Assembly (NCBI GenBank): GCA_036641395.1
Contig: JAVWEY010000013.1
Coordinates: 1-38,311 of the forward strand
Origin: JAVXTH01 sp036641395
Lineage (GTDB): Bacteria > Bacillota_I > Bacilli_A > Erysipelotrichales > Erysipelotrichaceae
Direction: 5' to 3'
Length of the DNA: 38,311 nucleotides
Shown: positions 1-8,096 of the stretch, piece by piece
Layout of the letters: each line of letters opens with the position of its first letter
How positions within the stretch are numbered: the stretch's first letter is position 1
Made by a program: the position numbers and the translations under genes
Notes under the pieces: generated by a model
What the model was told of the DNA's origin: nothing
The model's input: only the letters and a program-made list of their open reading frames with translations
Databases searched by the model: none

Positions 1-571
1 AAGTATCAGTGTTCACATGAATTTCATAGCCTTCATCAAGTTTAATTACTTTGCTTACATAAGATAAGAAATGAAAATCTACTTTATCTTTTAATTCTTT
101 ATATAAATTTTCTAATACAATATAGTTTATATCTGTACCTAAATGACGAACTTGGGCATCTAATAGATGTAAATCGTTCTGCATACATACTTTTCTTAAA
201 TATGTATTACTTGTTGAATAGAGTTTTGTACCTTCTCCACCGAACTTAAGATTTAAGGTATCTACATAGTTCATTAAATCAAGAGCTTGTTGTTTACCAA
301 TATGTTCAAAAAGGGTACCACCAAATTGATTGGTAATATTATATTTACCATCAGAGAAAGCACCAGCACCACCAAAACCATTCATAATGGCACATGTGGG
401 ACAATTAATACAAGATTTGATCTTTTTTCCATCGATCGGACAATGACGATTTTCTAACGTATTTCCAACTTCAAAGATACCAATTTTTAAATCTTTGTTG
501 CATTTTAATGCTTCATAAGCAGAAAATATTCCACCAGGTCCAGCACCAATTATGATTAAATCATAGTTCAT
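1..571 (-). CDS. FAD-dependent dehydrogenase (COG2509-like), 5' part only
   Basis: Only the first 190 codons are visible; the C-terminal part lies before base 1. The start is ATG at 571-569 (minus strand), preceded by a GAGGG ribosome site at 582-578. The protein opens with MNYDLIIIGAGPGG, a dinucleotide-binding Rossmann fingerprint (GxGxxG) that binds FAD. It continues with a cysteine-containing stretch and the glycine-rich motif NGFGGAGAFSDGKYN, which I recognise from the uncharacterised FAD-dependent dehydrogenases of COG2509. Substrate and physiological role are unknown for this family. It is the only minus-strand gene here and diverges from the SpoIIR-like gene across a 128-base intergenic region. 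The family assignment is fairly secure; the function is not. Confidence 0.8.
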   Translation of the reverse strand, partial: MNYDLIIIGAGPGGIFSAYEALKCNKDLKIGIFEVGNTLENRHCPIDGKKIKSCINCPTCAIMNGFGGAGAFSDGKYNITNQFGGTLFEHIGKQQALDLMNYVDTLNLKFGGEGTKLYSTSNTYLRKVCMQNDLHLLDAQVRHLGTDINYIVLENLYKELKDKVDFHFLSYVSKVIKLDEGYEIHVNTDT

Positions 572-699
572 AATAATCCCTCATTTCCTTTAGCATTTTA
601 ACATATTTCTAATAAAATGCTAGCCTATTTACGAAATTAATACAATCGTTTCGTTTAAACTGGAAAATCTTGGCTATCCTTTATATATGGAGGGATTTT

Positions 700-1083
700 A
701 TGAAGAAATATTTCTATACGTTTATTATGGTTTGGTTTGTGCTTTTAAGTGCAAATGTAGTGAGTAAAAGTGAGAGTAAAATAAGTTATGTTTTATATAA
801 TGATAGTGAAAGTAAAAGTTCTTATCTAATTAAAAATGAAATCAATTCAATCTTTCAAGAATTAATTGAAGGAATTGATGAACGTTCTTATCGAATGATG
901 ATAGTTGATAATCGAGAAGCTTTTCAAGTGATAGATAAACTTAAGAGTGAATGGAAGAATGATCAATTAATATTTACGATGGGAGATGGAAAAGGGGTGA
1001 AAATTAAGGGAATATTAAAAAGTGAAAAAACATGTTTTGCGAAGGTTAAACCTAAATCACTCTTGTATGACTTTTTTAATTGA
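700..1083 (+). CDS. spoIIR: Probable diverged, minimal SpoIIR-like sporulation signalling protein
   Basis: 127 residues from ATG 700, chosen because GGAGGG at 689-694 sits just before it; the upstream in-frame TTG at 670 has no ribosome site. An N-terminal hydrophobic segment (about residues 4-22) looks like a signal peptide or anchor. SpoIIR is made in the forespore and secreted into the intermembrane space, where it triggers SpoIIGA to process pro-sigmaE. Family SpoIIR is about 220 residues with an early NSDS-containing motif and a late GEGxG...CF motif. Here YNDSESKSSYLIKNEI and IFTMGDGKG...KTCF occupy matching places, but the NWWCVLFPP core is lost. Position before tsaC-rpiB-glyA-upp-atp matches B. 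subtilis spoIIR. The call rests mainly on synteny plus weak similarity; it could be a decayed or unrelated secreted protein. Confidence 0.5.
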   Translation: MKKYFYTFIMVWFVLLSANVVSKSESKISYVLYNDSESKSSYLIKNEINSIFQELIEGIDERSYRMMIVDNREAFQVIDKLKSEWKNDQLIFTMGDGKGVKIKGILKSEKTCFAKVKPKSLLYDFFN

Positions 1084-1167
1084 ATAAAAGATATAAAATA
1101 TAAATGCAGAAAAAAAAGTAATGTTTTTTATAGAAATTTAAGATACTCTTAAATTGTTTCAAAATAT

Positions 1168-1195
1168 TTGATTGATATGAAATATATGATATAAT
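1168..1195 (+). promoter_or_regulatory. Promoter of the Fic-like gene
   Basis: TTGATT (1168-1173), 16-base spacer, and TATAAT (1190-1195) preceded by TGA, giving an extended -10. It lies 19 bases before the Fic-like start codon, so the leader is very short. The match to vegetative sigmaA consensus is good. Confidence 0.65.
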
Positions 1196-1213
1196 ACGAA
1201 CAGGTGATGAAAA

Positions 1214-2323
1214 ATGGAAAAGGAAAACAGAAGTGGCTATTATCAAGAGAATCGCAGAGGTAGAAGACGTTATCGTCCTTTCTTCCCATACGACCTAACA
1301 ACATTAGAAGATAAGATCGTTTTGGATATGGAAATGATGAAGAAAATAAGTGATGCAAGTTTTGCGTTAGGTGCATTAAGTGGTGCCGGAGTAACAAATT
1401 CACGCAGTCTTGGCATTATGAATTTACTAGAGATTAATGAAGGAGTTAACTCTTTAAAATTAGAAGGCTATCACGCTTCATTAGAGTCTTATTTAGTTTC
1501 ACAACTTCATCTTCGAAAAAGTGATGAGGAAGAATTATTAGATCGTTATATGACTTGTTTAAAAAAGGATAAAGAATTAGATTTGACAATGCCTGGTTTA
1601 CAGAAGGTTGTAAATACATTACTTGATGGTGAAGTAAATTTTCGTCAACAACAAACCTTCATTCGTTATTTAGGAAGAGATCCTTTTGCACCATGTAAAG
1701 TAGATAGTTTAGCAATTGCAATTAAAGGTTATGAGAATTATGTTGCAGCGGGTGATGATTTTGATGAATTAATTAAGGCGGCACTTCTTCAATATGAAAT
1801 ATTTACAATTCAACCTTTTGAAGAAGGAAATGGATTGTTACAACGATATACTTCAATTGCATATTTAATGAATCATAACCGTTTACCATTTGCAAATTTA
1901 GCTTTATCTGATTATTTATTAAAACATAAAGTAGCATATGAAAAGGCTATTTGTATGGTATCAGAAACTGGCAACTTTGAACAATGGGTTAAGTTTTTCT
2001 TAGATGCAGTTAAAGTAGCAGCAGAAAATAGTATCGCTATTATAATCAATTATGACAAGATGCTTCAAAGTCATATGAGCAGAATTTCAGAATCAAATCA
2101 TTCTGATACAATTCAGGCAAAATTAGTTAAGTTATTAGCATATCTACAAGAGCATCCAGTTGTGGAAGTTAAAACAACTGCTAAGGATTTAAAGTTATCT
2201 TTTAATACAGGAGCTAATTTAATTCAAATTCTTAGTGATATTGGCTTATTAAAGAGAATTGATGATCGTAATCGTAATCGTTATTTCTTATATACAGATA
2301 TGTTAAATTTATTAGAAAAATAG
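1214..2323 (+). CDS. Fic-domain protein with substituted catalytic motif
   Basis: 369 residues; ATG 1214 follows AGGTGATG at 1202-1209. Fic enzymes transfer AMP or related groups to protein hydroxyls using HPFx(D/E)GNGRxxR. Here the motif is QPFEEGNGLLQR (residues 200-211): the catalytic His is Gln (CAA at 1811-1813) and the phosphate-binding Arg is Leu (TTG at 1835-1837), while PF, the acidic residue, GNG and the last Arg remain. Upstream, S80-L-K-L-E84-G85 fits the inhibitory (S/T)xxxE(G/N) helix of self-inhibited Fic proteins. The C-terminal about 80 residues resemble a winged helix. The N-terminus is very basic (residues 6-21). The reading frame is intact, so this is not a simple pseudogene. 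It is probably not an AMP transferase; a binding or regulatory role is possible. The gene is monocistronic, with its own promoter and terminator, and sits between the spoIIR-like gene and tsaC. Confidence 0.8.
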   Translation: MEKENRSGYYQENRRGRRRYRPFFPYDLTTLEDKIVLDMEMMKKISDASFALGALSGAGVTNSRSLGIMNLLEINEGVNSLKLEGYHASLESYLVSQLHLRKSDEEELLDRYMTCLKKDKELDLTMPGLQKVVNTLLDGEVNFRQQQTFIRYLGRDPFAPCKVDSLAIAIKGYENYVAAGDDFDELIKAALLQYEIFTIQPFEEGNGLLQRYTSIAYLMNHNRLPFANLALSDYLLKHKVAYEKAICMVSETGNFEQWVKFFLDAVKVAAENSIAIIINYDKMLQSHMSRISESNHSDTIQAKLVKLLAYLQEHPVVEVKTTAKDLKLSFNTGANLIQILSDIGLLKRIDDRNRNRYFLYTDMLNLLEK

Positions 2324-2330
2324 TAAAAGT

Positions 2331-2366
2331 AAGATAATCATTTTTGGTTATCTTTTCATTTTATAT
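2331..2366 (+). terminator. Intrinsic terminator after the Fic-like gene
   Basis: AAGATAA (2331-2337) pairs with TTATCTT (2348-2354), followed by a T-rich run. It closes the single-gene Fic unit before the tsaC promoter. Confidence 0.6.
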
Positions 2367-2394
2367 TTTTTCATATTTTGTTTCAATGAAATTA

Positions 2395-2403
2395 TGATAG
2401 AAT
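2395..2403 (+). promoter_or_regulatory. Extended -10 promoter of tsaC-rpiB-glyA
   Basis: TGATAGAAT: an extended -10 (TG at 2395-2396, TAGAAT at 2398-2403) with no strong -35. It is 28 bases before the tsaC start codon and after the Fic terminator. Confidence 0.45.
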
Positions 2404-2430
2404 ATATTTATTGAATTATGGAGGCAAACA

Positions 2431-3048
2431 ATGGATACGATACGTTATGATAAAAGTGAAATAGAAAAAGTTGTTTCAGTGTTAAAGGATGGTTTAGTGG
2501 TAGCTTTTCCTACCGATACAGTATTTGGATTAGGCGTTATATATGATGATGAAAATGCTTTGAAAAGATTAAAAGAGGCAAAAGGTCGTGATGAAAATAA
2601 ACCAATTCCAACGATGGTAGCATCCATTGAACAAATTGAGAAGATTGCGGAAGTAAGTGATGTGGCAAAACGTTTAATAAAAGCTTTTATGCCAGGGGCA
2701 TTTACGATTATTCTAAATAAGAAAGATAATGTTCCAGAGTATGCTACAAATGGGTTTTCAACGATTGGAATAAGAATGCCAAAGGATGAATTCGTTTTAT
2801 CACTTATCAATGCATGCGGTAAAGCAATGTTAGTTACAAGTGCTAATATAAGTGGAGAAGCAAGTACCAGTAATGATCAAGATGCACTAAAACAATTAGA
2901 TGGCAGAATCGATGGTATTGTATTAGGCAATAGTGGTGGAGATCAAGCAAGTACGATTGTCGATGCAACCGATGCAACAATTAAAATTATTCGAACTGGT
3001 GCGATAAGTAAAGAAATGATTGAGTCAGTAGTCCAAGGAGGACAGTAG
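2431..3048 (+). CDS. tsaC: Threonylcarbamoyl-AMP synthase, short TsaC form
   Basis: 205 residues; ATG 2431 after GGAGG at about 2420. It makes L-threonylcarbamoyl-AMP from threonine, bicarbonate and ATP, the first step of t6A37 tRNA modification, in the cytoplasm. YrdC/Sua5 domain features are visible: LVVAFPTDTVFGLG near the N-terminus, the AKGRDENKPIP nucleotide-binding stretch and TSANISGE. B. subtilis YwlC is about 346 residues with an added Sua5 domain; this one ends after the YrdC domain and is therefore TsaC-length. It is first gene of an operon with rpiB and glyA (1-base gaps), the same neighbourhood as B. subtilis ywlC. The identification is secure. Confidence 0.93.
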   Translation: MDTIRYDKSEIEKVVSVLKDGLVVAFPTDTVFGLGVIYDDENALKRLKEAKGRDENKPIPTMVASIEQIEKIAEVSDVAKRLIKAFMPGAFTIILNKKDNVPEYATNGFSTIGIRMPKDEFVLSLINACGKAMLVTSANISGEASTSNDQDALKQLDGRIDGIVLGNSGGDQASTIVDATDATIKIIRTGAISKEMIESVVQGGQ

Positions 3049-3049
3049 A

Positions 3050-3499
3050 ATGAAAATAGCGTTAGCGTGTGATCACGGAGCTTATGAATACAAGGAAATA
3101 TTAAAAAAAGAATTACCATTAAAAGGCTATGAAGTGATCGACTATGGAACTTATTCAACAGATTCATGTGACTATGTAGACTTTGCTAGCAAAGCGGCAA
3201 GAGCCGTTGCAAGTGGAGAATGTGAGCGTGGTATTGTTATTTGTGGAACTGGTATTGGCGTAAGTATGACGGCAAACAAGATTAGAGGAATACGTTGTGC
3301 TTTATGCAGTGAACCGTTTAGCGCAAGACTTACGCGTGAGCATAATGACAGCAATGTATTAGCGATGGGTCAAAGAGTAATTGGCGAAGAAATTATGAGA
3401 GACATCGTTAATGTGTGGCTTACAACACCATTTTCAAATGGTGAAAGACATATAAATCGAATTAAAAAACTATCAAAACTAGAAAGTGAGGAAAACTAA
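3050..3499 (+). CDS. rpiB: Ribose-5-phosphate isomerase B
   Basis: 149 residues; ATG 3050, ribosome site AAGGAGG at 3035-3041 inside the end of tsaC. It interconverts ribose-5-phosphate and ribulose-5-phosphate in the non-oxidative pentose phosphate pathway. Family signs: MKIALACDHGAY at the N-terminus (Asp-His pair), GIVICGTGIGVSMTANK with the catalytic Cys and phosphate loop, and SARLTREHNDSNVLAMG with the conserved His and Asn. Length is typical of RpiB. LacA/LacB galactose-6-phosphate isomerases are related, but gene context (tsaC before, glyA after, as in B. subtilis ywlF) favours RpiB. Confidence 0.92.
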   Translation: MKIALACDHGAYEYKEILKKELPLKGYEVIDYGTYSTDSCDYVDFASKAARAVASGECERGIVICGTGIGVSMTANKIRGIRCALCSEPFSARLTREHNDSNVLAMGQRVIGEEIMRDIVNVWLTTPFSNGERHINRIKKLSKLESEEN

Positions 3500-3500
3500 A

Positions 3501-4727
3501 ATGAAAGATATCCAAATTGCTCAAGCAATTGAGAAAGAACGTCAACGTCAATTATATAATATTGAACTTATCGCATCCGAAAACTATGTATCAAACGATG
3601 TACGAGAAGCGGCTGGTAGTATTCTTACTAATAAATATGCTGAAGGTTACCCTCATAAGCGTTATTATGGAGGTTGTGTAAATGTCGATGAGGTAGAAGA
3701 TATTGCACGAGATCGTTTAAAAGAAATATTTCATGCTGAGCATGTAAATGTCCAACCACACTCAGGCTCACAAGCAAATATGGGTGTTTATATGGCAGTA
3801 TTAAATCCTGGTGATAAAGTAATGGGAATGGACTTAACCGCAGGTGGGCATCTAACTCATGGTCATCCTTTGAACTTTAGTGGGACAATTTATGACTTTT
3901 GTTCTTACGGAGTTAGAAAAGATGATGAAACAATTGACTATGAAGAAGCGCGTCGCGTTGCTCTTAAAGAAAAACCAAAATTAATTATTGCTGGAGCGAG
4001 TGCTTATCCCCGCTTCATTGACTTTGCGAAGTTTCGTGAAATTGCAGATGAAGTCGGTGCATATTTCATGGTAGATATGGCCCATATTGCGGGATTAGTA
4101 GCAGCAGGGGTTCATCCAAGCCCAGTTCCTTATGCTGACTTTGTGACAAGCACAACGCATAAAACGCTTCGTGGACCTCGTGGTGGTATTATTATTTGTA
4201 AAGAAAAATATGCTAATTTAATTGATAAAAAAGTATTCCCAGGAATGCAAGGTGGACCATTAATGCACATCATCGCAGCAAAGGCTGTTTGTTTTAATGA
4301 AGCACAGCAACCGGGATTTAAAGAATATCAACAACAGATTGTAGCGAATGCGAAAGTATTAGCAAAAACGATGGAGGAAGAAGGATTCCGTATTGTTAGT
4401 GGAGGTACCGATAATCACTTAATGCTAATTGATGTAATGGGTAGTATTTCAATGAGTGGAAAACAAGCTGAAAAATTACTTGATGAAGCGGGTATTACTT
4501 GTAATAAGAATACTATCCCATTTGACCAAGAAAAACCATTTGTTACAAGTGGAATTCGTTTAGGAACACCAGCCATGACAACGCGTGGTTTTAAAGAAAA
4601 AGAATTTATTCAAGTTGGGAAATGGATTGCAGATGTATTAAAACATCCTGATGATTTAGAATATATTCATAAAATTAGAGAAGAAGTATTTGCATTAACT
4701 AAAGATTATCCAGTAGAGCACGCCTAA
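3501..4727 (+). CDS. glyA: Serine hydroxymethyltransferase
   Basis: 408 residues. I choose ATG 3501, one base after the rpiB stop, with GTGAGGA (3486-3492) as ribosome site; an earlier in-frame GTG at 3486 is part of that site. This PLP enzyme converts serine and tetrahydrofolate to glycine and 5,10-methylene-tetrahydrofolate. The PLP lysine lies in TSTTHKTLRGPRGG; other signatures are ELIASENYVS near the N-terminus, HSGSQAN, and GTPAMTTRGFKE near the C-terminus. Length is normal for bacterial GlyA. It is last gene of the tsaC operon, followed by an intrinsic terminator. Confidence 0.97.
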   Translation: MKDIQIAQAIEKERQRQLYNIELIASENYVSNDVREAAGSILTNKYAEGYPHKRYYGGCVNVDEVEDIARDRLKEIFHAEHVNVQPHSGSQANMGVYMAVLNPGDKVMGMDLTAGGHLTHGHPLNFSGTIYDFCSYGVRKDDETIDYEEARRVALKEKPKLIIAGASAYPRFIDFAKFREIADEVGAYFMVDMAHIAGLVAAGVHPSPVPYADFVTSTTHKTLRGPRGGIIICKEKYANLIDKKVFPGMQGGPLMHIIAAKAVCFNEAQQPGFKEYQQQIVANAKVLAKTMEEEGFRIVSGGTDNHLMLIDVMGSISMSGKQAEKLLDEAGITCNKNTIPFDQEKPFVTSGIRLGTPAMTTRGFKEKEFIQVGKWIADVLKHPDDLEYIHKIREEVFALTKDYPVEHA

Positions 4728-4825
4728 TATATATTCATATATATTTGTTACGATAAGTACGATAGAAAATAAATAATGGTTTTATCTTTTAATAAGATTA
4801 GGATAAACATAATTAACTAAATAGT

Positions 4826-4874
4826 AAAATAAACTTGTTTTTGTGAGATAAAAGCGAGTTTATTTTTATTTTTT
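4826..4874 (+). terminator. Intrinsic terminator of the tsaC-rpiB-glyA operon
   Basis: AAAATAAACTTG (4826-4837) pairs with CGAGTTTATTTT (4855-4866, one G-T pair), running into a T-rich tail. The whole 273-base gap 4728-5000 holds this terminator, AT-rich sequence and a possible TATAAT at 4938-4943 for the next gene; no further ORF is seen. Confidence 0.75.
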
Positions 4875-5000
4875 AAAGAATTTGTATGATATTGTATTGA
4901 ATTTGTATTTAAGGATAGAAAATATATTTAAATACGTTATAATTAAATGATACAAATGAAAATTATTTATATATCAGTAAATTAGGTAAATGAGGGTGCT

Positions 5001-7232
5001 ATGAATACAAACAATAAGACTAAAAATTATATATTAGGGGCAATTTTAACTATTGTTATTTTACTTTTAGGGAGTATTGTTTTTATCTACCAATCGCAAA
5101 AAGCTTTATATGAAGAAAAAATAACTTATTTGGAAGAAATAACACTTAAAAGTGCACAAAATATTAATCAACAAATTAGTGGAGATATTAAAACATTAGA
5201 AGCAATGGTTACTGCCCTTGAAGCAAAAGGAAATTTTAATGTAACTAACGTTATGCCGATGTTAAAACTTGAAGCAGATAAGAATTATTTTAAACGTATG
5301 GGTATCATATTAGCAGATGGTGCAGCATATACAACAGATAATGCAGTTGCCAATTTTAGTAATCGTGAGTACTTTAAAGAAGCGATGAAAGGGAACTCAT
5401 CCGTTTCTGATATGTTAACTGATATAACCGATGGAGAAGATATCAATGTAATGGCTGCACCGATTCAAGAGGATGGAGTCATTGTCGGAGTTATCTTTGC
5501 GACTAAGAAACAAGCATATTTTAATAAATCTATAAAAACAAGTGCATTTAATTCAGAAGGATATTCTTATGTGATTACCAGTGAAGGAGCACCAGTAATT
5601 AAAACAAATCATCCAAGTAGTATTGGTGATTATGAAAATTTCTTTGAAAAGATGAAAGAAATTGGCGTTGAGGATAAGATTACTCATAAACTACAAAAAG
5701 ATATTAAAGCAGGGAAAAACGGAACATTTTTTTATAATCGAGGAAATAGAAAAAAAGAATTATGTTATACCAAAGTAGGAATTAATGATTGGTATATTTT
5801 ATCTGTAATTGATACTAAGGTAATTTCTTCTAAATCCGATCATTTAATTGCGCAATTGGTTGGTATTGCGGTTGTATTAATCGCAATGACAATTCTCATT
5901 TGTTATTTAGTTTTAAATGGTACTAAAAAACATCGGCGTTCGTTAGAGAAAATGGCATATCGTGATCCAATTACTGGCTATGGAAATCATGCTAAATTCT
6001 CATTGGATTCAAAAAGATTATTAAATGATAATAAACATTTAAACTATGTCATGATTGAATTTGATATAAATAAATTTAAATTAATAAATGATATTTATGG
6101 TACAAAAAGAGGCGATGAAATTCTAACGAAAATTTGTGAAGTTTTAAATGAACTTATAAATGACAATGAAGCCTTTTCTCGTACTTCTGCTGATATTTTT
6201 AATATATTAATGGTTGATAAAGGTAATACAAATACCTTACTAAGGATTAAAGAATTACAACATAAGATTGAAACACCAATTGATGATTATAAGATAAAAA
6301 TATCTTTTGGTATTTATCCAATCATTAATCGTCATTTGGATATCAATGTTTACTGTGATCGAGCTAACTTATCAAAACAAATCGCAAGAGAAAGCAAGAG
6401 TGTGAATTATCATTTCTTTAAAGATGAAAATCGTTTAGAATTAATCAATGAAAAAGAAATGGAAGATGTATTTGAATCGGCTTTAATTAACCATGAATTT
6501 GAATTGTTTCTACAACCAAAATATTCATTAAAAACAGGACGTATTGCTGGTGCAGAAGCATTGGTGAGATGGCAACGTTCAAAAGATAAATATATCCAAC
6601 CAAATGAGTTTATCCCGTTGTTTGAAAAGAATGGATTTATCACAAAGTTAGATTATTATATGTTTGAAAATGTTTGTCAAATGATACAAAAATGGAAGAA
6701 AACAATAAAAGTAGAAGATATTCCTAGAATATCCGTTAATATTTCTCGAGTTCATCTAAACAGTAAGGAATTACCAATTAAACTTTTAGAAATTGCGACA
6801 AAATATCAAATCAATCCAAATGAAATTGAAATTGAATTAACAGAAAGTGTTATGATTACGGCAGAAGATCAAGTTTTAGGTATGTTACATCAAATAAAAA
6901 ACGCAGGCTTTTTATTATCAATTGATGATTTTGGTAGAGGCTATTCATCCTTAAGTAGTTTAAGTGATATACCGGCTGACTTTGTGAAGATTGATAAAGT
7001 ATTCTTAGATCATTCTATTGAAAATGAACGTGGTCGAATTATATTATTAAATATAATAAAAATGATTAAAGATTTGGATTTAATTAGTATTGCAGAAGGT
7101 GTCGAAACAGAAGAACAAATTAATTTGTTAAAAGATGCTGGTTGTGATTATGTTCAAGGATTTTATTTCTCAAAAGCAATTCCTATAAAAGCTTTTAAGG
7201 ACTTATTAAAAAAAACCAATGGATTATTATAA
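5001..7232 (+). CDS. Membrane Cache-GGDEF-EAL protein, probable c-di-GMP phosphodiesterase
   Basis: 743 residues; ATG 5001 after GAGGG at 4992-4996. Order: TM helix (about 9-30), extracellular Cache-like sensor (about 31-280; YFKRMGIILADG, NREYFKEAMKG and a later DGVIVGVIFATKK), second TM (about 284-305), GGDEF domain, EAL domain (about 480-743). At the GGDEF site the sequence is S396-A-D-I-F, so cyclase activity is probably lost. The EAL domain keeps E519-A-L, the Asn in ISVNISR, the Glu in IELTES, DDFGRGYSSL, the Lys in FVKIDK, EGVET and the Gln in VQGF. It therefore probably hydrolyses c-di-GMP in response to an external ligand, with the degenerate GGDEF perhaps serving as a regulatory nucleotide-binding module. 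It is monocistronic. Ligand and downstream target are unknown. Confidence 0.9.
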   Translation: MNTNNKTKNYILGAILTIVILLLGSIVFIYQSQKALYEEKITYLEEITLKSAQNINQQISGDIKTLEAMVTALEAKGNFNVTNVMPMLKLEADKNYFKRMGIILADGAAYTTDNAVANFSNREYFKEAMKGNSSVSDMLTDITDGEDINVMAAPIQEDGVIVGVIFATKKQAYFNKSIKTSAFNSEGYSYVITSEGAPVIKTNHPSSIGDYENFFEKMKEIGVEDKITHKLQKDIKAGKNGTFFYNRGNRKKELCYTKVGINDWYILSVIDTKVISSKSDHLIAQLVGIAVVLIAMTILICYLVLNGTKKHRRSLEKMAYRDPITGYGNHAKFSLDSKRLLNDNKHLNYVMIEFDINKFKLINDIYGTKRGDEILTKICEVLNELINDNEAFSRTSADIFNILMVDKGNTNTLLRIKELQHKIETPIDDYKIKISFGIYPIINRHLDINVYCDRANLSKQIARESKSVNYHFFKDENRLELINEKEMEDVFESALINHEFELFLQPKYSLKTGRIAGAEALVRWQRSKDKYIQPNEFIPLFEKNGFITKLDYYMFENVCQMIQKWKKTIKVEDIPRISVNISRVHLNSKELPIKLLEIATKYQINPNEIEIELTESVMITAEDQVLGMLHQIKNAGFLLSIDDFGRGYSSLSSLSDIPADFVKIDKVFLDHSIENERGRIILLNIIKMIKDLDLISIAEGVETEEQINLLKDAGCDYVQGFYFSKAIPIKAFKDLLKKTNGLL

Positions 7233-7262
7233 GATGAGGGTGTGTTAATAACCTCATTTTTT
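7233..7262 (+). terminator. Intrinsic terminator after the EAL gene
   Basis: ATGAGG (7234-7239) pairs with CCTCAT (7252-7257), followed by six T. The remaining bases up to the upp promoter (7263-7395) show no supported gene. Confidence 0.7.
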
Positions 7263-7395
7263 AATAACCCGTCATTATAGGGAGTTTATATTGTATAAAA
7301 TCATTGATTTAAATAAGAATTATGAAAAGACTTGAAAGCTAATGCATATTTGATTAAAATGAGGCAATAATTACGAATGAATATTTAATAAAATT

Positions 7396-7424
7396 TTGTA
7401 ATTAGAGGTTGTGTTTGTTATAAT
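7396..7424 (+). promoter_or_regulatory. Promoter of the upp-atp operon
   Basis: TTGTAA (7396-7401), 17-base spacer, TATAAT (7419-7424) with TG at 7416-7417 (extended -10). It is the only convincing promoter before upp, and I see none between upp and atpZ, so it probably drives the ATP synthase genes too. Confidence 0.75.
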
Positions 7425-7474
7425 GTTAAAGGAACAAAAAGTATGAAACTAATATGATGAAGGAGATGTTAACG

Positions 7475-8095
7475 ATGTTAAAAGTATTAGAGCATCCATT
7501 GATTACTCACAAACTTACGCAGATGCGTAAAAAGGAAACAGGAACAAAAGATTTTCGTCAGAATTTAGATGAAATTGGCGGATTAATGGTTTATGAAATG
7601 ACTCGTAATTTACCAGTTCAAGAAGTAACAATTGAAACTCCGGTTGGGACTTGTCATACCTATGAATTAGCAAAAGATGTTATTCTAGTACCAATCTTAC
7701 GTGCTGGACTTGGCATGGTAACTGGTATTTGTAATTTAGTACCAACTGTAAAAGTAGCACATGTTGGAATGTATCGTGATGAAGAAACATTAATGCCACA
7801 TACTTATTTTGAAAAATATCCTAAGAATATTGGTGAAGCAACGGTTATTATTGTAGATCCAATGTTAGCAACTGGTGGAAGTGCGAATGCTGCAATCGAT
7901 ATGGTAATGGCACAAGGTGCAAAAGATATTCGATTAGTATGCCTTGTGGGAGCTCCAGAAGGAGTGAAAGCAGTAGAAGAACAACATCCGGGTGTAGATA
8001 TTTATTTAGCGGCTCTTGATGAGAAATTAAATGAAAAAGGTTATATCGTACCAGGGCTAGGTGATGCTGGAGATCGTATATTCGGAACAAAGTAA
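7475..8095 (+). CDS. upp: Uracil phosphoribosyltransferase
   Basis: 206 residues from ATG 7475, nine bases after AAGGAG (7460-7465); ATG codons at 7454 and 7457 precede that site and are less likely. It makes UMP from uracil and PRPP (pyrimidine salvage, cytoplasmic). The PRPP loop is IIVDPMLATGGSANAAI; PILRAGLGM and a C-terminal GYIVPGLGDAGDR uracil-binding stretch are also typical. Length fits the family (about 208). It lies directly upstream of the ATP synthase genes with one base between its stop and atpZ, the order of B. subtilis glyA-upp-atp, which implies cotranscription. Confidence 0.97.
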   Translation: MLKVLEHPLITHKLTQMRKKETGTKDFRQNLDEIGGLMVYEMTRNLPVQEVTIETPVGTCHTYELAKDVILVPILRAGLGMVTGICNLVPTVKVAHVGMYRDEETLMPHTYFEKYPKNIGEATVIIVDPMLATGGSANAAIDMVMAQGAKDIRLVCLVGAPEGVKAVEEQHPGVDIYLAALDEKLNEKGYIVPGLGDAGDRIFGTK

Positions 8096-8096
8096 G

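Noticed and set aside
640..672. SigmaF promoter before the SpoIIR-like gene
   Set aside because: GGAAAATCT at 662-670 resembles a sigmaF -10, but the -35 candidate (ATACA) is a poor match; left unannotated.
670..699. Upstream TTG start for the SpoIIR-like gene
   Set aside because: The ribosome site GGAGGG at 689-694 lies inside this extension and points to ATG 700.
2445..2810. 121-codon minus-strand ORF inside tsaC
   Set aside because: Fully covered by a securely identified plus-strand gene; it is a low-complexity antisense shadow.
7291..7335. Fourteen-codon ORF (TTG start, GGGAG site) between the EAL gene and upp
   Set aside because: Too short and without known similarity; it lies before the upp promoter, so it is not a leader peptide of upp. 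Probably chance.
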